Positions 17,817 through 27,610 of a stretch of DNA of 64,000 bases are shown in pieces; position 1 is the stretch's first letter; every line of letters starts with the position of its first letter. The notes below the pieces were generated by a model. The model saw nothing but the letters and a program-made list of their open reading frames with translations. It was not told the origin of the DNA and searched no databases. The DNA lies in contig NZ_CP113060.1 of NCBI RefSeq assembly GCF_026625725.1, positions 4,376,565-4,440,564 of the forward strand. The letters are read 5' to 3'. The translations under genes and the position numbers were made by a program. This stretch comes from Pseudomonas sp. SL4(2022). GTDB taxonomy: Bacteria; Pseudomonadota; Gammaproteobacteria; Pseudomonadales; Pseudomonadaceae.

Positions 17817-19424
17817 ATGACCGACTCCAACACCCTCATCGAGGTCCGCGACCTGGCGGTCGAATTCGTCACCGGCAGCCTGAAACAGCGCGTGCTCGAA
17901 GGCGTCAACTTCGACATCAAGCGCGGCGAAACTCTAGCTTTGGTTGGCGAAAGCGGCTCGGGCAAATCGGTCACCGCGCACTCCATCCTGCGCCTGCTGC
18001 CCTACCCCCTGGCCCAACACCCCAGCGGCAGCATTCACTACGCCGGGCAAGACCTGCTCAAACTGAACGAGAACAAGCTGCGCGGTATTCGCGGTAACCG
18101 CATCGCCATGGTCTTCCAAGAGCCCATGACCTCGCTCAACCCGCTGCACAGCATCGAAAAACAGATCAATGAGGTGCTGGGCCTGCATAAAGGCCTGCGC
18201 GGCAAGGCGGCTACAGCGCGCACCCTGGAGCTGCTTGATCTGGTCGGCATTCCCGAACCGCACAAGCGCCTCAAGGCCTACCCACATGAGCTCTCTGGCG
18301 GCCAACGCCAGCGCGTAGTGATCGCCATGGCCCTGGCCAACGAGCCGGAACTGCTGATCGCCGACGAACCCACCACCGCCCTTGACGTCACCGTGCAGCT
18401 GAAGATCCTTGAGCTGCTCAAGGACCTACAGGCACGCCTGGGCATGGCCATCCTGTTGATCAGCCACGACCTCAACCTGGTGCGACGGATTGCTCATCGA
18501 GTCTGCGTGATGCAACGCGGACATATCGTCGAACAGGCGACCTGCGAAACACTGTTTAAAGATCCGCAGCACCCCTACACCCGTGAGCTGCTGGGCGCCG
18601 AACCCACGGGAGGCCCGGTCGATCAGCCACCGGGTAAAACCATGCTGGAAATCGACAACCTGCGCGTCTGGTTCCCGATCAAAAAAGGCCTGCTGCGCCG
18701 CACCGTCGATCACGTCAAAGCGGTAGACGGTATTCATTTCAACCTGCCGCAGGGGCATACCCTGGGCATCGTTGGCGAAAGCGGCTCAGGTAAATCCACT
18801 TTGGGTCTGGCGATCCTGCGCTTGCTCGGCAGCCAAGGCGGCATCCGCTTCCAGGGCCAGGCGATCGATAGCCTGTCGCAAGATGATGTACGCCCGCTGC
18901 GCCGGCAGATGCAGGTGGTGTTTCAGGACCCCTTCGGCAGCCTTAGCCCGCGTATGTCGGTGGGTCAAATTGTCGGCGAAGGCCTGCAGATCCACCGCAT
19001 GGGCAGCGCAGCCGAACAGGAACAGGCGATTATCGACGCGTTGGTGGAGGTAGGTCTGGATCCGGAAACCCGCCACCGCTACCCCCACGAGTTTTCCGGT
19101 GGTCAGCGCCAACGCATCGCCATCGCCCGCGCCCTGGTACTTAAACCGGCGTTGATCCTGCTGGATGAGCCGACTTCGGCCCTCGACCGCACCGTGCAGC
19201 GCCAGGTAGTCGAGCTGTTACGCTCGCTGCAGGCCAAATACAACCTCACCTACCTGTTTATCAGCCACGACCTGGCGGTAGTCAGGGCCCTGAGCCATCA
19301 GGTGATGGTGGTCAAGCAGGGCAAAGTAGTCGAGCAAGGTCCAGCAGCACGTGTCTTTGCTGCGCCACAGAACATCTATACACAGCAGTTGCTGGAAGCA
19401 GCCTTTATGGCCCCAGCGAATTAA
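17817..19424 (+). CDS. nppD: Peptide ABC transporter fused double ATPase (YejF-like)
   Basis: A 535-aa protein with two complete ABC ATPase halves. The first half has Walker A GESGSGKSV, signature LSGGQRQRV and Walker B LLIADEP. The second has GESGSGKST, FSGGQRQRI and LILLDEP. The oligopeptide-family C-terminal extension (PQHPYTREL) follows the first half. The ATG at 17817 is chosen over 17793 because GAGGA lies just upstream and homology begins at TLIEVRDL. It is the last gene of the operon. Confidence 0.93.
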   Translation: MTDSNTLIEVRDLAVEFVTGSLKQRVLEGVNFDIKRGETLALVGESGSGKSVTAHSILRLLPYPLAQHPSGSIHYAGQDLLKLNENKLRGIRGNRIAMVFQEPMTSLNPLHSIEKQINEVLGLHKGLRGKAATARTLELLDLVGIPEPHKRLKAYPHELSGGQRQRVVIAMALANEPELLIADEPTTALDVTVQLKILELLKDLQARLGMAILLISHDLNLVRRIAHRVCVMQRGHIVEQATCETLFKDPQHPYTRELLGAEPTGGPVDQPPGKTMLEIDNLRVWFPIKKGLLRRTVDHVKAVDGIHFNLPQGHTLGIVGESGSGKSTLGLAILRLLGSQGGIRFQGQAIDSLSQDDVRPLRRQMQVVFQDPFGSLSPRMSVGQIVGEGLQIHRMGSAAEQEQAIIDALVEVGLDPETRHRYPHEFSGGQRQRIAIARALVLKPALILLDEPTSALDRTVQRQVVELLRSLQAKYNLTYLFISHDLAVVRALSHQVMVVKQGKVVEQGPAARVFAAPQNIYTQQLLEAAFMAPAN

Positions 19425-19438
19425 CCGGCTATTGAAAA

Positions 19439-19460
19439 GCGCTGGCGATGCCGCCAGCGC
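19439..19460. other. Intercistronic hairpin after nppD
   Basis: A perfect 8-bp stem (GCGCTGGC with its complement, loop GATGCC) lies 14 bp after the nppD stop. Rightward it lacks a T run; leftward it is followed by CTTTTC. It may protect the 3' end of the transporter mRNA or act as a weak terminator. Confidence 0.35.
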
Positions 19461-19540
19461 AAGGTAAATACAGTGATGGCCACGCAGGTAGCTCTTCAAC
19501 TGCCTGCCAATCCTTGTAGACAGGAAGAGGAACAACACAC

Positions 19541-20335
19541 ATGGGTTTTCTAAGCGGCAAGCGCGTACTGATCGTTGGCGTCGCCAGCAAACTGTCCATC
19601 GCCTCCGGCATCGCGGCAGCCATGCACCGTGAAGGCGCCGAACTGGCCTTCACCTATCAGAACGAAAAGCTCAAGGGCCGCGTCGAAGAGTTCGCCGCTG
19701 GCTGGGGCTCGAACGCAGATCTGTGCTTCCCTTGCGATGTAGCCAACGATGAGGAAATCGCCTCGGTATTCGAAGCCCTGAGCAAGAAATGGGACGGCCT
19801 GGATTGTATCGTTCACTCCGTGGGCTTCGCCCCAGGCGATCAGTTGGATGGCGACTTTACCAACGTCACTACCCGTGAAGGCTTCCGCATCGCCCACGAC
19901 ATCAGCGCCTACAGCTTCGTCGCCCTGGCCAAAGCTGGCCGCGAGATGATGAAAGGCCGCAATGGCAGCCTGCTGACCCTGTCCTACCTGGGCGCCGAGC
20001 GCACCATGCCCAACTACAACGTCATGGGGATGGCCAAAGCCAGCCTGGAAGCCGGTGTACGCTACTTGGCCGGCAGCCTCGGTCCAGAAGGCACTCGCGT
20101 CAATGCCATCTCCGCGGGCCCGATCCGTACCCTGGCGGCTTCCGGGATCAAGAGCTTCCGCAAGATGCTCGCTGCCAATGAAAAGCAGACCCCACTGCGG
20201 CGCAACGTGACCATCGAAGAAGTCGGTAACGCCGGTGCCTTCCTCTGCTCTGACCTGGCCTCGGGCGTCAGCGGCGAGATCATGTACGTCGACGGCGGTT
20301 TCAACACCACCGCCATGGGCGCCATGGAAGAGTAA
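19541..20335 (+). CDS. fabI: Enoyl-ACP reductase, NADH-dependent
   Basis: A 264-aa SDR-family reductase that saturates enoyl-ACP in the last step of fatty-acid elongation. The cofactor loop is GVASKLSIASGIA. The FabI catalytic set is spaced as in the family: Y149 (SYLGAE), Y159 and K166 (YNVMGMAK). The triclosan/NADH pocket segment SAGPIRTLAASGI is present. A good Shine-Dalgarno (AGGAAGAGGAA) precedes the ATG. A strong bidirectional terminator separates it from convergent ppiD. Confidence 0.96.
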   Translation: MGFLSGKRVLIVGVASKLSIASGIAAAMHREGAELAFTYQNEKLKGRVEEFAAGWGSNADLCFPCDVANDEEIASVFEALSKKWDGLDCIVHSVGFAPGDQLDGDFTNVTTREGFRIAHDISAYSFVALAKAGREMMKGRNGSLLTLSYLGAERTMPNYNVMGMAKASLEAGVRYLAGSLGPEGTRVNAISAGPIRTLAASGIKSFRKMLAANEKQTPLRRNVTIEEVGNAGAFLCSDLASGVSGEIMYVDGGFNTTAMGAMEE

Positions 20336-20404
20336 GTGTGGCTGTGCAGGGAGACCAGCTCTTCCTGCGCCATCAGCACCGTTGCTGCCACGGATGGCAA
20401 GCAT

Positions 20405-20435
20405 AAAAAAGGCCGCTTGAGTAAGCGGCCTTTTT
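20405..20435. terminator. Bidirectional terminator between fabI and ppiD
   Basis: An 8-bp stem GGCCGCTT / AAGCGGCC with a GAGT loop, flanked by A6 on the left and T5 on the right, so it can stop both fabI (rightward) and ppiD (leftward). Confidence 0.9.
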
Positions 20436-20452
20436 ACATTCAGCAGACTCGA

Positions 20453-22330
20453 TCAGAAGCGCTCGATATCCGCTGTTTCTTCCAGCTGCTTGCGGAACGC
20501 AGCAAAGTCCTGCTGACCGACGCGTGAGGCGAGGAAGCGGCTGTACATGGCCTTATCCTCATCCGACAGCGCTTGCTCCGGCTGGCTCACACCATTCAGA
20601 CGGATGATCATGAAATCGCCGTTGCTCAGGCTGATACCGGCGAAAGTTGGCTTGTCAGCAGCCTCAGGCTTGGGCATGCGGAACAACGCCTGCAGCACTG
20701 CCGGCTCAACGCCTTCCTGGCTACGCGTCGCGGCTTCGACCACGTTCCAGCCCTGCTTGGCATCGGCCTGAGTAACCGGCGTCTGACCTGCGCGCAGAGC
20801 AGTCAGCTGCTCTTCACCCCTGGCTTTAACGGCTTCGCTTGCACGAACCTTGGTCAGCTGAGCACGGATACTATCGGCAACCTGCTCAAGCGGCAGTTGC
20901 TCAGGTTTGTTGTGCTCTTTAACGCGCACCACCACCACGGTGTACGGATCAAGCTCGATCACACTGCTGTTGCTACCGTCTTCCAGCACTTCATCACTGA
21001 ACGCTGCCTGCACGACCTGGCGGTTAGCAGACACACCCTCAGCGCCGCCTTGACGGCCAAACGGTTCAGTGGTCTTAACCTGCAGACCAAGTTCCTGCGC
21101 CGGTTGACTTAGATCCGAGGCTTCAAATGCAGCGTCTTCAAGCTGTTTGGAAACCTCAACAAAACGCTGTTCAACCTGACGCGCCTTGAGATCTCGCTGC
21201 AGTTTATCTTCCAGACTGGCGAAGCTCGGCAATTCCGGCGCCTGGACGCCCAGGAGCTTAATCAGGTGCCAGCCGAACTCGCTGCGCACGGGTGCCGACA
21301 CAGCATTCTCGCTAAGCGCATAGAGTGCTTCTTCGAAGGCCGGGTCATATACACCAGGACCGGCAAAGCCCAGATCACCACCGTCAACAGCTGAACCCGA
21401 GTCATCAGAAAACTCTTTGGCCAGCGCGGCGAAATCTTCCCCCTGTTCCAAGCGCTTCTGCACCTCGACCAGCTTAGCTTTGGCCTGATCGTCATTCAGC
21501 GTGTCGCTCACTTCAACCAGAATGTGAGCCGCACGACGCTGTTCGGCAAGGTTGGCAATTTCACTCTGATAAGCACTTTGCAAGGCTTCGTCAGTGACTT
21601 CTACCTGATCGAAGAAGGCATCTTTCTTCAGCTCGACATAGTCCAGCACAACCTGCTCAGGACTCATGAACTCTGCAGCTTGAGCATCGTAGTAAGCCTT
21701 GATGTCATCATCGCTAAGTGTCACCGCAGCCAGGTCTGCTTTCAGGGTCAGCGTGGCAAAGTCACGGGTCTGTTTCTCTAATGCCGCAAACGCTTGCACC
21801 TGAGCATCAGTGACGAAACTACTGTTGGCCAGACCTGCACGCAATTGGCCAATGAGCATTTCCTGCTCAAGCATCTGGCGGAATTGCAGGCGGCTGTAGC
21901 CCAGCTGACGAATCACCTGATCAAAGCGCTCCGCATTGAACTGGCCATCCACAAGAAACTCTGGCGTCTGCAGAACTACCTGGTCCAACGCCTGCTGCGA
22001 AAAGGCGAACTTGGCATCTTTGGCGCTCTCGAGCAGCAGTGTGCGCTCAACCAGGCCATTGAGGGCGGCCTCACGCAGCAGCTTCTCGTCCAGCAGGGAG
22101 GCGTCGAAATCGCGCCCCAACTGTTGCAGCAGCTGACGACGCTGCATCTCGACAGCCTGACTAAGCTCAACTGAGGTGATCTTTTCGCCATTCACCTCAG
22201 CGGCATTCTGACTGTTACTGGTGCTGGTAAAAATGGCATCGACACCGGTCAGAGCCATGAGCGCGACGATGATGGCGATAATGGTTTTGGCAATCCAACC
22301 TTGTGAATTGTCCCTGATGTTCTGCAGCAT
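20453..22330 (-). CDS. ppiD: Peptidyl-prolyl isomerase D (periplasmic folding factor)
   Basis: A 625-aa inner-membrane-anchored chaperone. One N-terminal transmembrane helix (IAKTIIAIIVALMALTGVDAIF) is followed by a SurA-like chaperone segment, then a parvulin domain (RRAAHILVEVSD through EFGWHLIKLL, about residues 260-360) and a C-terminal extension. The start is the ATG at 22330 (MLQNIRDNSQG), preceded by GGGGGA; eight upstream codons of the open frame lack homology. It lies last in the block tig-clpP-clpX-lon-hupB-ppiD, fitting a role with newly exported proteins. Confidence 0.93.
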   Translation of the reverse strand: MLQNIRDNSQGWIAKTIIAIIVALMALTGVDAIFTSTSNSQNAAEVNGEKITSVELSQAVEMQRRQLLQQLGRDFDASLLDEKLLREAALNGLVERTLLLESAKDAKFAFSQQALDQVVLQTPEFLVDGQFNAERFDQVIRQLGYSRLQFRQMLEQEMLIGQLRAGLANSSFVTDAQVQAFAALEKQTRDFATLTLKADLAAVTLSDDDIKAYYDAQAAEFMSPEQVVLDYVELKKDAFFDQVEVTDEALQSAYQSEIANLAEQRRAAHILVEVSDTLNDDQAKAKLVEVQKRLEQGEDFAALAKEFSDDSGSAVDGGDLGFAGPGVYDPAFEEALYALSENAVSAPVRSEFGWHLIKLLGVQAPELPSFASLEDKLQRDLKARQVEQRFVEVSKQLEDAAFEASDLSQPAQELGLQVKTTEPFGRQGGAEGVSANRQVVQAAFSDEVLEDGSNSSVIELDPYTVVVVRVKEHNKPEQLPLEQVADSIRAQLTKVRASEAVKARGEEQLTALRAGQTPVTQADAKQGWNVVEAATRSQEGVEPAVLQALFRMPKPEAADKPTFAGISLSNGDFMIIRLNGVSQPEQALSDEDKAMYSRFLASRVGQQDFAAFRKQLEETADIERF

Positions 22331-22547
22331 GCATCCCCCAGAACGGCTGTACAAAAAAGCAGCCGCGCAGTGTGGGTAAATTCCGGATAGAAGAAAGGCG
22401 CATCAGGGATGCGCCTTCTCGTAACTGGCAAAGCGGAGCGAACGCAAGCAACTGATTCGTCGTATTCAGTCAAATGTGATTGGCTGAACATCCCGCCTGC
22501 CTCAGATTAGCCATTCAGCCAACCTGCTAGGCAAAACAGAAGGAGGC

Positions 22548-22820
22548 TTAGTTAACAGCGTCTTTCAGAGCTTTGCCGGCTTTAAAGCCTGGAATCTTGG
22601 CAGCAGCGATGCTGATCGGGTTACCAGTCTGTGGGTTACGGCCAGTACGAGCAGCACGCTCTTTGACTGCGAAAGTACCGAAGCCTACCAGTACGACAGA
22701 ATCACCAGCCTTCAGAGCGCCAGTAACGGATTCAATAACTGCGTCCAGCGCACGGCCGGCAACAGCTTTCGGGATATCAGCAGATGCGGCGATGGCATCA
22801 ATCAGTTCCGACTTGTTCAC
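22548..22820 (-). CDS. hupB: DNA-binding protein HU-beta
   Basis: A 90-aa HU nucleoid protein, with the DNA-binding arm GRNPQTGNPI and dimer core GFGTFAVKERAARTG. The start is GTG at 22820, with AGGGGA a few bases upstream. It sits between lon and ppiD, the standard gammaproteobacterial position. A second, divergent HU-family gene lies at 63658. Confidence 0.96.
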   Translation of the reverse strand: MNKSELIDAIAASADIPKAVAGRALDAVIESVTGALKAGDSVVLVGFGTFAVKERAARTGRNPQTGNPISIAAAKIPGFKAGKALKDAVN

Positions 22821-22957
22821 TCTTAAGTCCCCTTAATTTCTGTTGAGTTTATTTCTTGCTTTTAAATGTAAGCGAAGCTGATGCTGAAGAGCCTGCTGAC
22901 ACGATATGAGCCGCTTTATAACAAGGGCTCTAAAAATGTGTCAAGGAAGCTCTCCTG

Positions 22958-25351
22958 CTAATGCGTGCTGATTCGCTCCATGGAATCAGTCTCGCGCTTT
23001 TCATCCTTTGCAACTATGGGAGCCGCATCAGGCAAGGGCTCCGGAGCGTATTGCAGCGCAATTTGCAGGACCTCGTCAATCCATTTAACCGGTTTAATCT
23101 GTAGGTCCTGCTTAATATTGTCCGGAATCTCCTTCAGGTCGCGCACATTCTCTTCTGGAATGATCACGGTCTTGATTCCGCCACGGTGTGCGGCCAGCAG
23201 TTTTTCTTTCAGACCACCGATAGCCAAAACCTGGCCGCGCAAGGTTATTTCACCGGTCATGGCGACATCCGCGCGCACAGGAATCTGCGTCAGTGCCGAA
23301 ACCAGCGCTGTGCACATACCAATACCGGCGCTGGGCCCATCTTTAGGCGTAGCACCTTCTGGCATGTGGATGTGGATATCCTGCTTCTCATAGAAGTCCA
23401 CAGGCACACCTAGACTCTTGGCCCGACTGCGCACAACAGTCTGCGCTGCGGTGATCGACTCCAGCATCACATCGCCCAATGAGCCGGTTTTGATCAGCTG
23501 ACCTTTACCAGGCACAACTACGGCCTCGATTGTCAGTAACTCACCACCGACCTGGGTCCAGGCCAAGCCCGTCACCTGCCCAATCTGGTCCTGTTGCTCG
23601 GCCAGGCCATAGCGGTGCTTACGCACACCCAGAAAGTGTTCAAGTGAATCCGCAGTGACAGTCACCTGGAAGCGCTTCTCGGCCGCGTGCTCCTTGACCG
23701 CTTTGCGGCATACCTTGGCAATCTGCCGTTCAAGACCACGCACCCCGGCTTCGCGGGTGTAGTAACGAATGATGTCGCGAATCGCCAACTCTTCAAAAAC
23801 CAGTTCGGCCTTCTTCAAACCATTGGCCTGAACCTGTTTGGGCACCAGGTATTTGATGGCGATGTTGATCTTTTCAGCTTCGGTATAGCCCGGAAGACGA
23901 ATCACTTCCATACGGTCCAGCAACGGACCCGGAATGTTCATCGAGTTCGCGGTACACAGAAACATCACATCGGACAGGTCGTAGTCGACCTCTAGATAAT
24001 GGTCATTGAAATTGTGGTTTTGCTCCGGATCCAGCACCTCAAGCAGCGCTGAAGCTGGATCACCGCGCATGTCCTGCCCCATCTTGTCGATCTCATCGAG
24101 CAGGAACAGAGGGTTACGCACGCCGACCTTGGTCATCTTCTGAATCAGACGACCCGGCATGGAGCCAATGTAGGTGCGTCGGTGACCGCGAATCTCAGCC
24201 TCATCACGCACACCACCAAGGGCCATACGCACGAATTTGCGGTTAGTGGCGCTGGCAATCGACTCGGCCAGTGAGGTTTTACCCACACCAGGCGGCCCAA
24301 CCAGGCAAAGCACAGGTCCTTTGAGTTTCTTCACCCGTTTCTGCACAGCAAGGTATTCAAGGATGCGTTCTTTGACTTCCTCCAGACCATAGTGATCTGC
24401 ATCCAGAATACTTTCCGCCCTTGCTAGATCGAGACGCACTTTGCTCTGCGCCTTCCACGGCACATTAACCAACCAATCGATGTAAGAGCGCACCACCGTG
24501 GCTTCAGCCGACATCGGCGACATCTGCTTAAGCTTGTTCAACTCGGCACTGGCCTTGGTATGGGCCTCAGTCGTCAGGCCGGCGTTCTCAATGCGTTTTT
24601 TCAGTTCATCGAGCTCGTTATGGCCATCCTCGCTGTCGCCAAGCTCTTTTTGGATGGCCTTCATCTGCTCATTCAGATAGTACTCACGCTGACTGCGCTC
24701 CATCTGCTTCTTGACCCGGCCACGAATACGCTTTTCGACCTGTAACAAATCGATCTCAGCATCCAACAAGGCCAGGACATGCTCAATTCGCGCAGCCAGG
24801 TCAGTAATTTCCAGAATTTCCTGTTTCTGCTCGATTCTCAGCACCATATGCGCGGCCATGGTATCAACCAGACGACCTGGCTCATCGATACCATTCAGTG
24901 AAGCCAGCACCTCGGCGGGAACCTTCTTGCCCAGCTGTACATACTGCTCGAATTGACTCAGCAGACTGCGAGTAAAGACCTCAGATTCGCGCTCAGCAGC
25001 ATCCACTTCATCGATCAGCTGTACTTCAGCCCTGCAATAACCGCTGACCTCAATAAAGCGTTCAATCTCTCCGCGCTGCTCTCCTTCGACCAGTACCTTG
25101 ACCGTACCATCCGGCAGTTTCAGTAACTGCAACACAGTGGCCACGGTGCCCACTCGATAAAGACCATCCTGATCCGGATCATCATCAGCAGGGTTCTTTT
25201 GGGCCAGCAACAGAATCTGCTTCTCGCCCGTCATTGCAGCCTCAAGGGCCTCAATAGATTTTTCACGCCCGACGAACAACGGGATGACCATATGCGGATA
25301 GACCACAACATCGCGCAACGGCAGGAGAGGCAATTCGATGGTTGTCTTCAT
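22958..25351 (-). CDS. lon: ATP-dependent protease Lon
   Basis: A 797-aa cytosolic AAA+ serine protease of the LonA type. It has an N-terminal substrate-recognition domain (LPLLPLRDVVVYPHMV at the start), a coiled middle segment, the ATPase with Walker A GPPGVGKTSL and Walker B PLFLLDEIDK, and a C-terminal Ser-Lys protease domain (PKDGPSAGIGM holds the nucleophile; GIKTVIIPEEN is near the dyad lysine region). Length matches P. aeruginosa Lon. A heat-shock-type promoter candidate lies upstream at 25408-25438. Confidence 0.96.
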   Translation of the reverse strand: MKTTIELPLLPLRDVVVYPHMVIPLFVGREKSIEALEAAMTGEKQILLLAQKNPADDDPDQDGLYRVGTVATVLQLLKLPDGTVKVLVEGEQRGEIERFIEVSGYCRAEVQLIDEVDAAERESEVFTRSLLSQFEQYVQLGKKVPAEVLASLNGIDEPGRLVDTMAAHMVLRIEQKQEILEITDLAARIEHVLALLDAEIDLLQVEKRIRGRVKKQMERSQREYYLNEQMKAIQKELGDSEDGHNELDELKKRIENAGLTTEAHTKASAELNKLKQMSPMSAEATVVRSYIDWLVNVPWKAQSKVRLDLARAESILDADHYGLEEVKERILEYLAVQKRVKKLKGPVLCLVGPPGVGKTSLAESIASATNRKFVRMALGGVRDEAEIRGHRRTYIGSMPGRLIQKMTKVGVRNPLFLLDEIDKMGQDMRGDPASALLEVLDPEQNHNFNDHYLEVDYDLSDVMFLCTANSMNIPGPLLDRMEVIRLPGYTEAEKINIAIKYLVPKQVQANGLKKAELVFEELAIRDIIRYYTREAGVRGLERQIAKVCRKAVKEHAAEKRFQVTVTADSLEHFLGVRKHRYGLAEQQDQIGQVTGLAWTQVGGELLTIEAVVVPGKGQLIKTGSLGDVMLESITAAQTVVRSRAKSLGVPVDFYEKQDIHIHMPEGATPKDGPSAGIGMCTALVSALTQIPVRADVAMTGEITLRGQVLAIGGLKEKLLAAHRGGIKTVIIPEENVRDLKEIPDNIKQDLQIKPVKWIDEVLQIALQYAPEPLPDAAPIVAKDEKRETDSMERISTH

Positions 25352-25407
25352 GATTTCGGCTCTACGGCGGCCTTACGGCCGTAAACAGATGGGATAACCC
25401 TTAACGC

Positions 25408-25438
25408 TAAGATGGGGGCACCCCAAACAAAAAACAAG
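25408..25438 (-). promoter_or_regulatory. Candidate sigma-32 heat-shock promoter of lon
   Basis: Read leftward: CTTGTTT, a 14-nt spacer, then CCCCATCTTA, close to the sigma-32 pattern (CTTGAAA, 13-15 nt, CCCCATNTA). It lies about 57 bp upstream of the lon ATG. Lon is a classical heat-shock gene, so the site is expected; the match is by eye. Confidence 0.55.
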
Positions 25439-25457
25439 CACAACAACAGGAAAACAA

Positions 25458-25480
25458 AAGGGGCCCGCAGGCCCCTTGCT
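25458..25480 (-). terminator. clpX terminator
   Basis: Leftward-reading hairpin AAGGGGCC-TGC-GGGCCCCTT followed by TTGTTTTCC, beginning about 20 bp after the clpX stop. It separates clpPX from lon. Confidence 0.8.
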
Positions 25481-25500
25481 TTCAACATGTTACAGCGCAA

Positions 25501-26781
25501 TCAAGCGTCCGGAGCGGCCTTTGCAGGCAACTCGTTATTCTCATAGATAAGCAAGGGCTTTGATGCACCATCGATGACACTTTCATCAATGACCACCTTA
25601 CTGACATCCGATTGCGACGGAATCTCATACATGGTGTCGAGCAGAATGCCTTCCAGAATAGAACGCAAGCCGCGAGCACCTGTTTTACGCTCCAGGGCCT
25701 TGCGAGCAACGGACTTCAGTGCATCTGGACGGAACTCCAGCTCAACACCTTCCATCTCGAACAGTTTACCGTACTGCTTAGTCAGTGCATTCTTCGGCTC
25801 AGTCAGGATCTGCACCAGCGCGGCTTCATCCAACTCATCCAACGTGGCAATAACCGGCAAGCGGCCCACGAACTCAGGAATCAGACCAAACTTGACCAGG
25901 TCATCTGGCTCAACGGCACGCAGCGACTCGCCGACTTTCTTGCCCTCTTCCTTGCTACGAACCTCGGCACTGAAACCGATCCCACCTTTGGTCGAACGCC
26001 CCTGGATGACTTTCTCCAAGCCTGCAAAAGCGCCACCACAGATGAACAGAATATTACGCGTATCGACCTGCAGGAATTCCTGCTGAGGATGCTTGCGCCC
26101 ACCCTGCGGCGGCACCGAAGCAACAGTACCTTCAATCAGCTTCAGCAGAGCCTGCTGCACGCCCTCCCCCGACACGTCGCGGGTTATCGACGGGTTATCT
26201 GACTTACGTGAAATCTTATCGATTTCGTCGATATAGACGATGCCCATCTGGGCTTTTTCCACATCGTAATCACACTTCTGCAGCAGTTTTTGAATGATGT
26301 TCTCAACGTCCTCACCCACATAACCGGCTTCGGTCAGGGTGGTCGCGTCAGCGATGGTAAACGGCACATTAAGCAGGCGCGCCAGCGTTTCAGCCAGCAA
26401 GGTCTTACCCGAGCCTGTTGGACCGATCAGCAAAATATTACTCTTGCCGAGTTCGACGTCATCTTTCTTGTCACGCTGATTCAGACGCTTGTAGTGGTTG
26501 TACACTGCTACCGCCAGTACCTTCTTCGCACGCTCCTGACCGATCACATACTGATCGAGAATCGTGCTGATTTCCTTGGGGGCAGGCAATTTATGTGCGC
26601 TGCTCTCGGCCTGGGCTTCTTGCACCTCCTCACGGATGATGTCGTTACACAGGTCAACGCACTCGTCGCAGATAAAGACCGAGGGGCCGGCAATTAATTT
26701 GCGTACTTCATGCTGGCTTTTGCCGCAGAAGGAGCAATAAAGCAACTTGCCGTTGTCCTCGCCGTTGCGGGTGTCAGTCAT
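25501..26781 (-). CDS. clpX: ClpX ATPase subunit of the ClpXP protease
   Basis: A 426-aa AAA+ unfoldase. The N-terminal C4 zinc domain is CSFCGKSQHEV...CDECVDLC. Walker A is GPTGSGKTLL and the pore loop is GYVGEDVENI. The ClpP-docking IGF loop is GGIGFSAEV, and the sensor region EFVGRLPVIATL follows. The ATG at 26781 (MTDTRNGEDNGK) is used; the 27 in-frame codons upstream are not conserved. It is transcribed after clpP with a ~100-bp gap. Confidence 0.96.
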   Translation of the reverse strand: MTDTRNGEDNGKLLYCSFCGKSQHEVRKLIAGPSVFICDECVDLCNDIIREEVQEAQAESSAHKLPAPKEISTILDQYVIGQERAKKVLAVAVYNHYKRLNQRDKKDDVELGKSNILLIGPTGSGKTLLAETLARLLNVPFTIADATTLTEAGYVGEDVENIIQKLLQKCDYDVEKAQMGIVYIDEIDKISRKSDNPSITRDVSGEGVQQALLKLIEGTVASVPPQGGRKHPQQEFLQVDTRNILFICGGAFAGLEKVIQGRSTKGGIGFSAEVRSKEEGKKVGESLRAVEPDDLVKFGLIPEFVGRLPVIATLDELDEAALVQILTEPKNALTKQYGKLFEMEGVELEFRPDALKSVARKALERKTGARGLRSILEGILLDTMYEIPSQSDVSKVVIDESVIDGASKPLLIYENNELPAKAAPDA

Positions 26782-26884
26782 TCGTTCGATCCAAATCCGA
26801 TATGCTTGCAACACAAGATGAAGGCTTAAGCGGGCTTTTTCAAGCCCACTGGAGCCGGACATGCCGACCTTTTAGCTGCTTATA

Positions 26885-27520
26885 TTAAGCGGGGCGTTTT
26901 TCAAGCACTTCATCGATCAAACCGTACTCACGAGCGGCTTGTGCGCTCATGAAGTTATCACGATTGGTGTCGCGTTCAATTTCTGCCAGGGTGCGTCCGC
27001 TGTGCTTGGCCATCAATGTGTTGAGACGCTCGCGGATAAAGAGAATTTCCTTGGCGTGGATTTCAATGTCCGACGCCTGACCCTGGAAACCGCCCAACGG
27101 CTGATGAATCATCACACGTGAGTTCGGCAGACAGTAACGCTTACCCTCAGCACCTGCGGTCAGCAGGAATGCACCCATACTGCATGCCTGCCCAATACAG
27201 GTCGTGGACACATTCGGCTTAATGAACTGCATGGTGTCATAGATCGACATACCTGCCGTTACCGAACCACCTGGAGAGTTAATGTAAAGGTGGATGTCCT
27301 TGTCTGGATTCTCCGCCTCAAGGAACAGCAATTGCGCACAGATCAGGTTGGCCATGTAGTCCTCTACAGGACCGACAAGAAAGATAACTCGCTCCTTGAG
27401 CAGGCGCGAATAAATGTCGTAGGCGCGTTCACCACGAGCCGACTGCTCAACAACCATAGGTACCAGGCCACCAGCGGCTTGGATATCGGGCATTTGCTGC
27501 ATAAAAGGATTGCGGGACAT
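26885..27520 (-). CDS. clpP: ATP-dependent Clp protease proteolytic subunit
   Basis: A 211-aa serine peptidase forming the ClpP barrel. The catalytic serine is in GQACSMGAFLL and the histidine in MIHQPLGGFQGQASD. N-terminal residues before LVPMVVEQSARGERAYDIYSRLLKERVIFL would be the processed propeptide. It lies between tig and clpX. Confidence 0.96.
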   Translation of the reverse strand: MSRNPFMQQMPDIQAAGGLVPMVVEQSARGERAYDIYSRLLKERVIFLVGPVEDYMANLICAQLLFLEAENPDKDIHLYINSPGGSVTAGMSIYDTMQFIKPNVSTTCIGQACSMGAFLLTAGAEGKRYCLPNSRVMIHQPLGGFQGQASDIEIHAKEILFIRERLNTLMAKHSGRTLAEIERDTNRDNFMSAQAAREYGLIDEVLEKRPA

Positions 27521-27558
27521 GCTGCACTCGCTCCCTAAATAGTCATGTCACAAATACG

Positions 27559-27586
27559 CATAAGCCAGCGCGGAGGCTGGCTTATG
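27559..27586 (-). terminator. Hairpin between tig and clpP
   Basis: A perfect 11-bp stem CATAAGCCAGC / GCTGGCTTATG with a 6-nt loop. Read leftward it is followed by CGTATTTGTG, a weak T tract, so partial termination or mRNA 3'-end protection is more likely than full termination. Confidence 0.55.
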
Positions 27587-27610
27587 GCGTGTTCGAACGA
27601 GGTAAAGAAA

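Noticed and set aside
19550..20404. 284-codon leftward frame opposite fabI
   Set aside because: Antisense shadow; FabI on the other strand has all catalytic residues.
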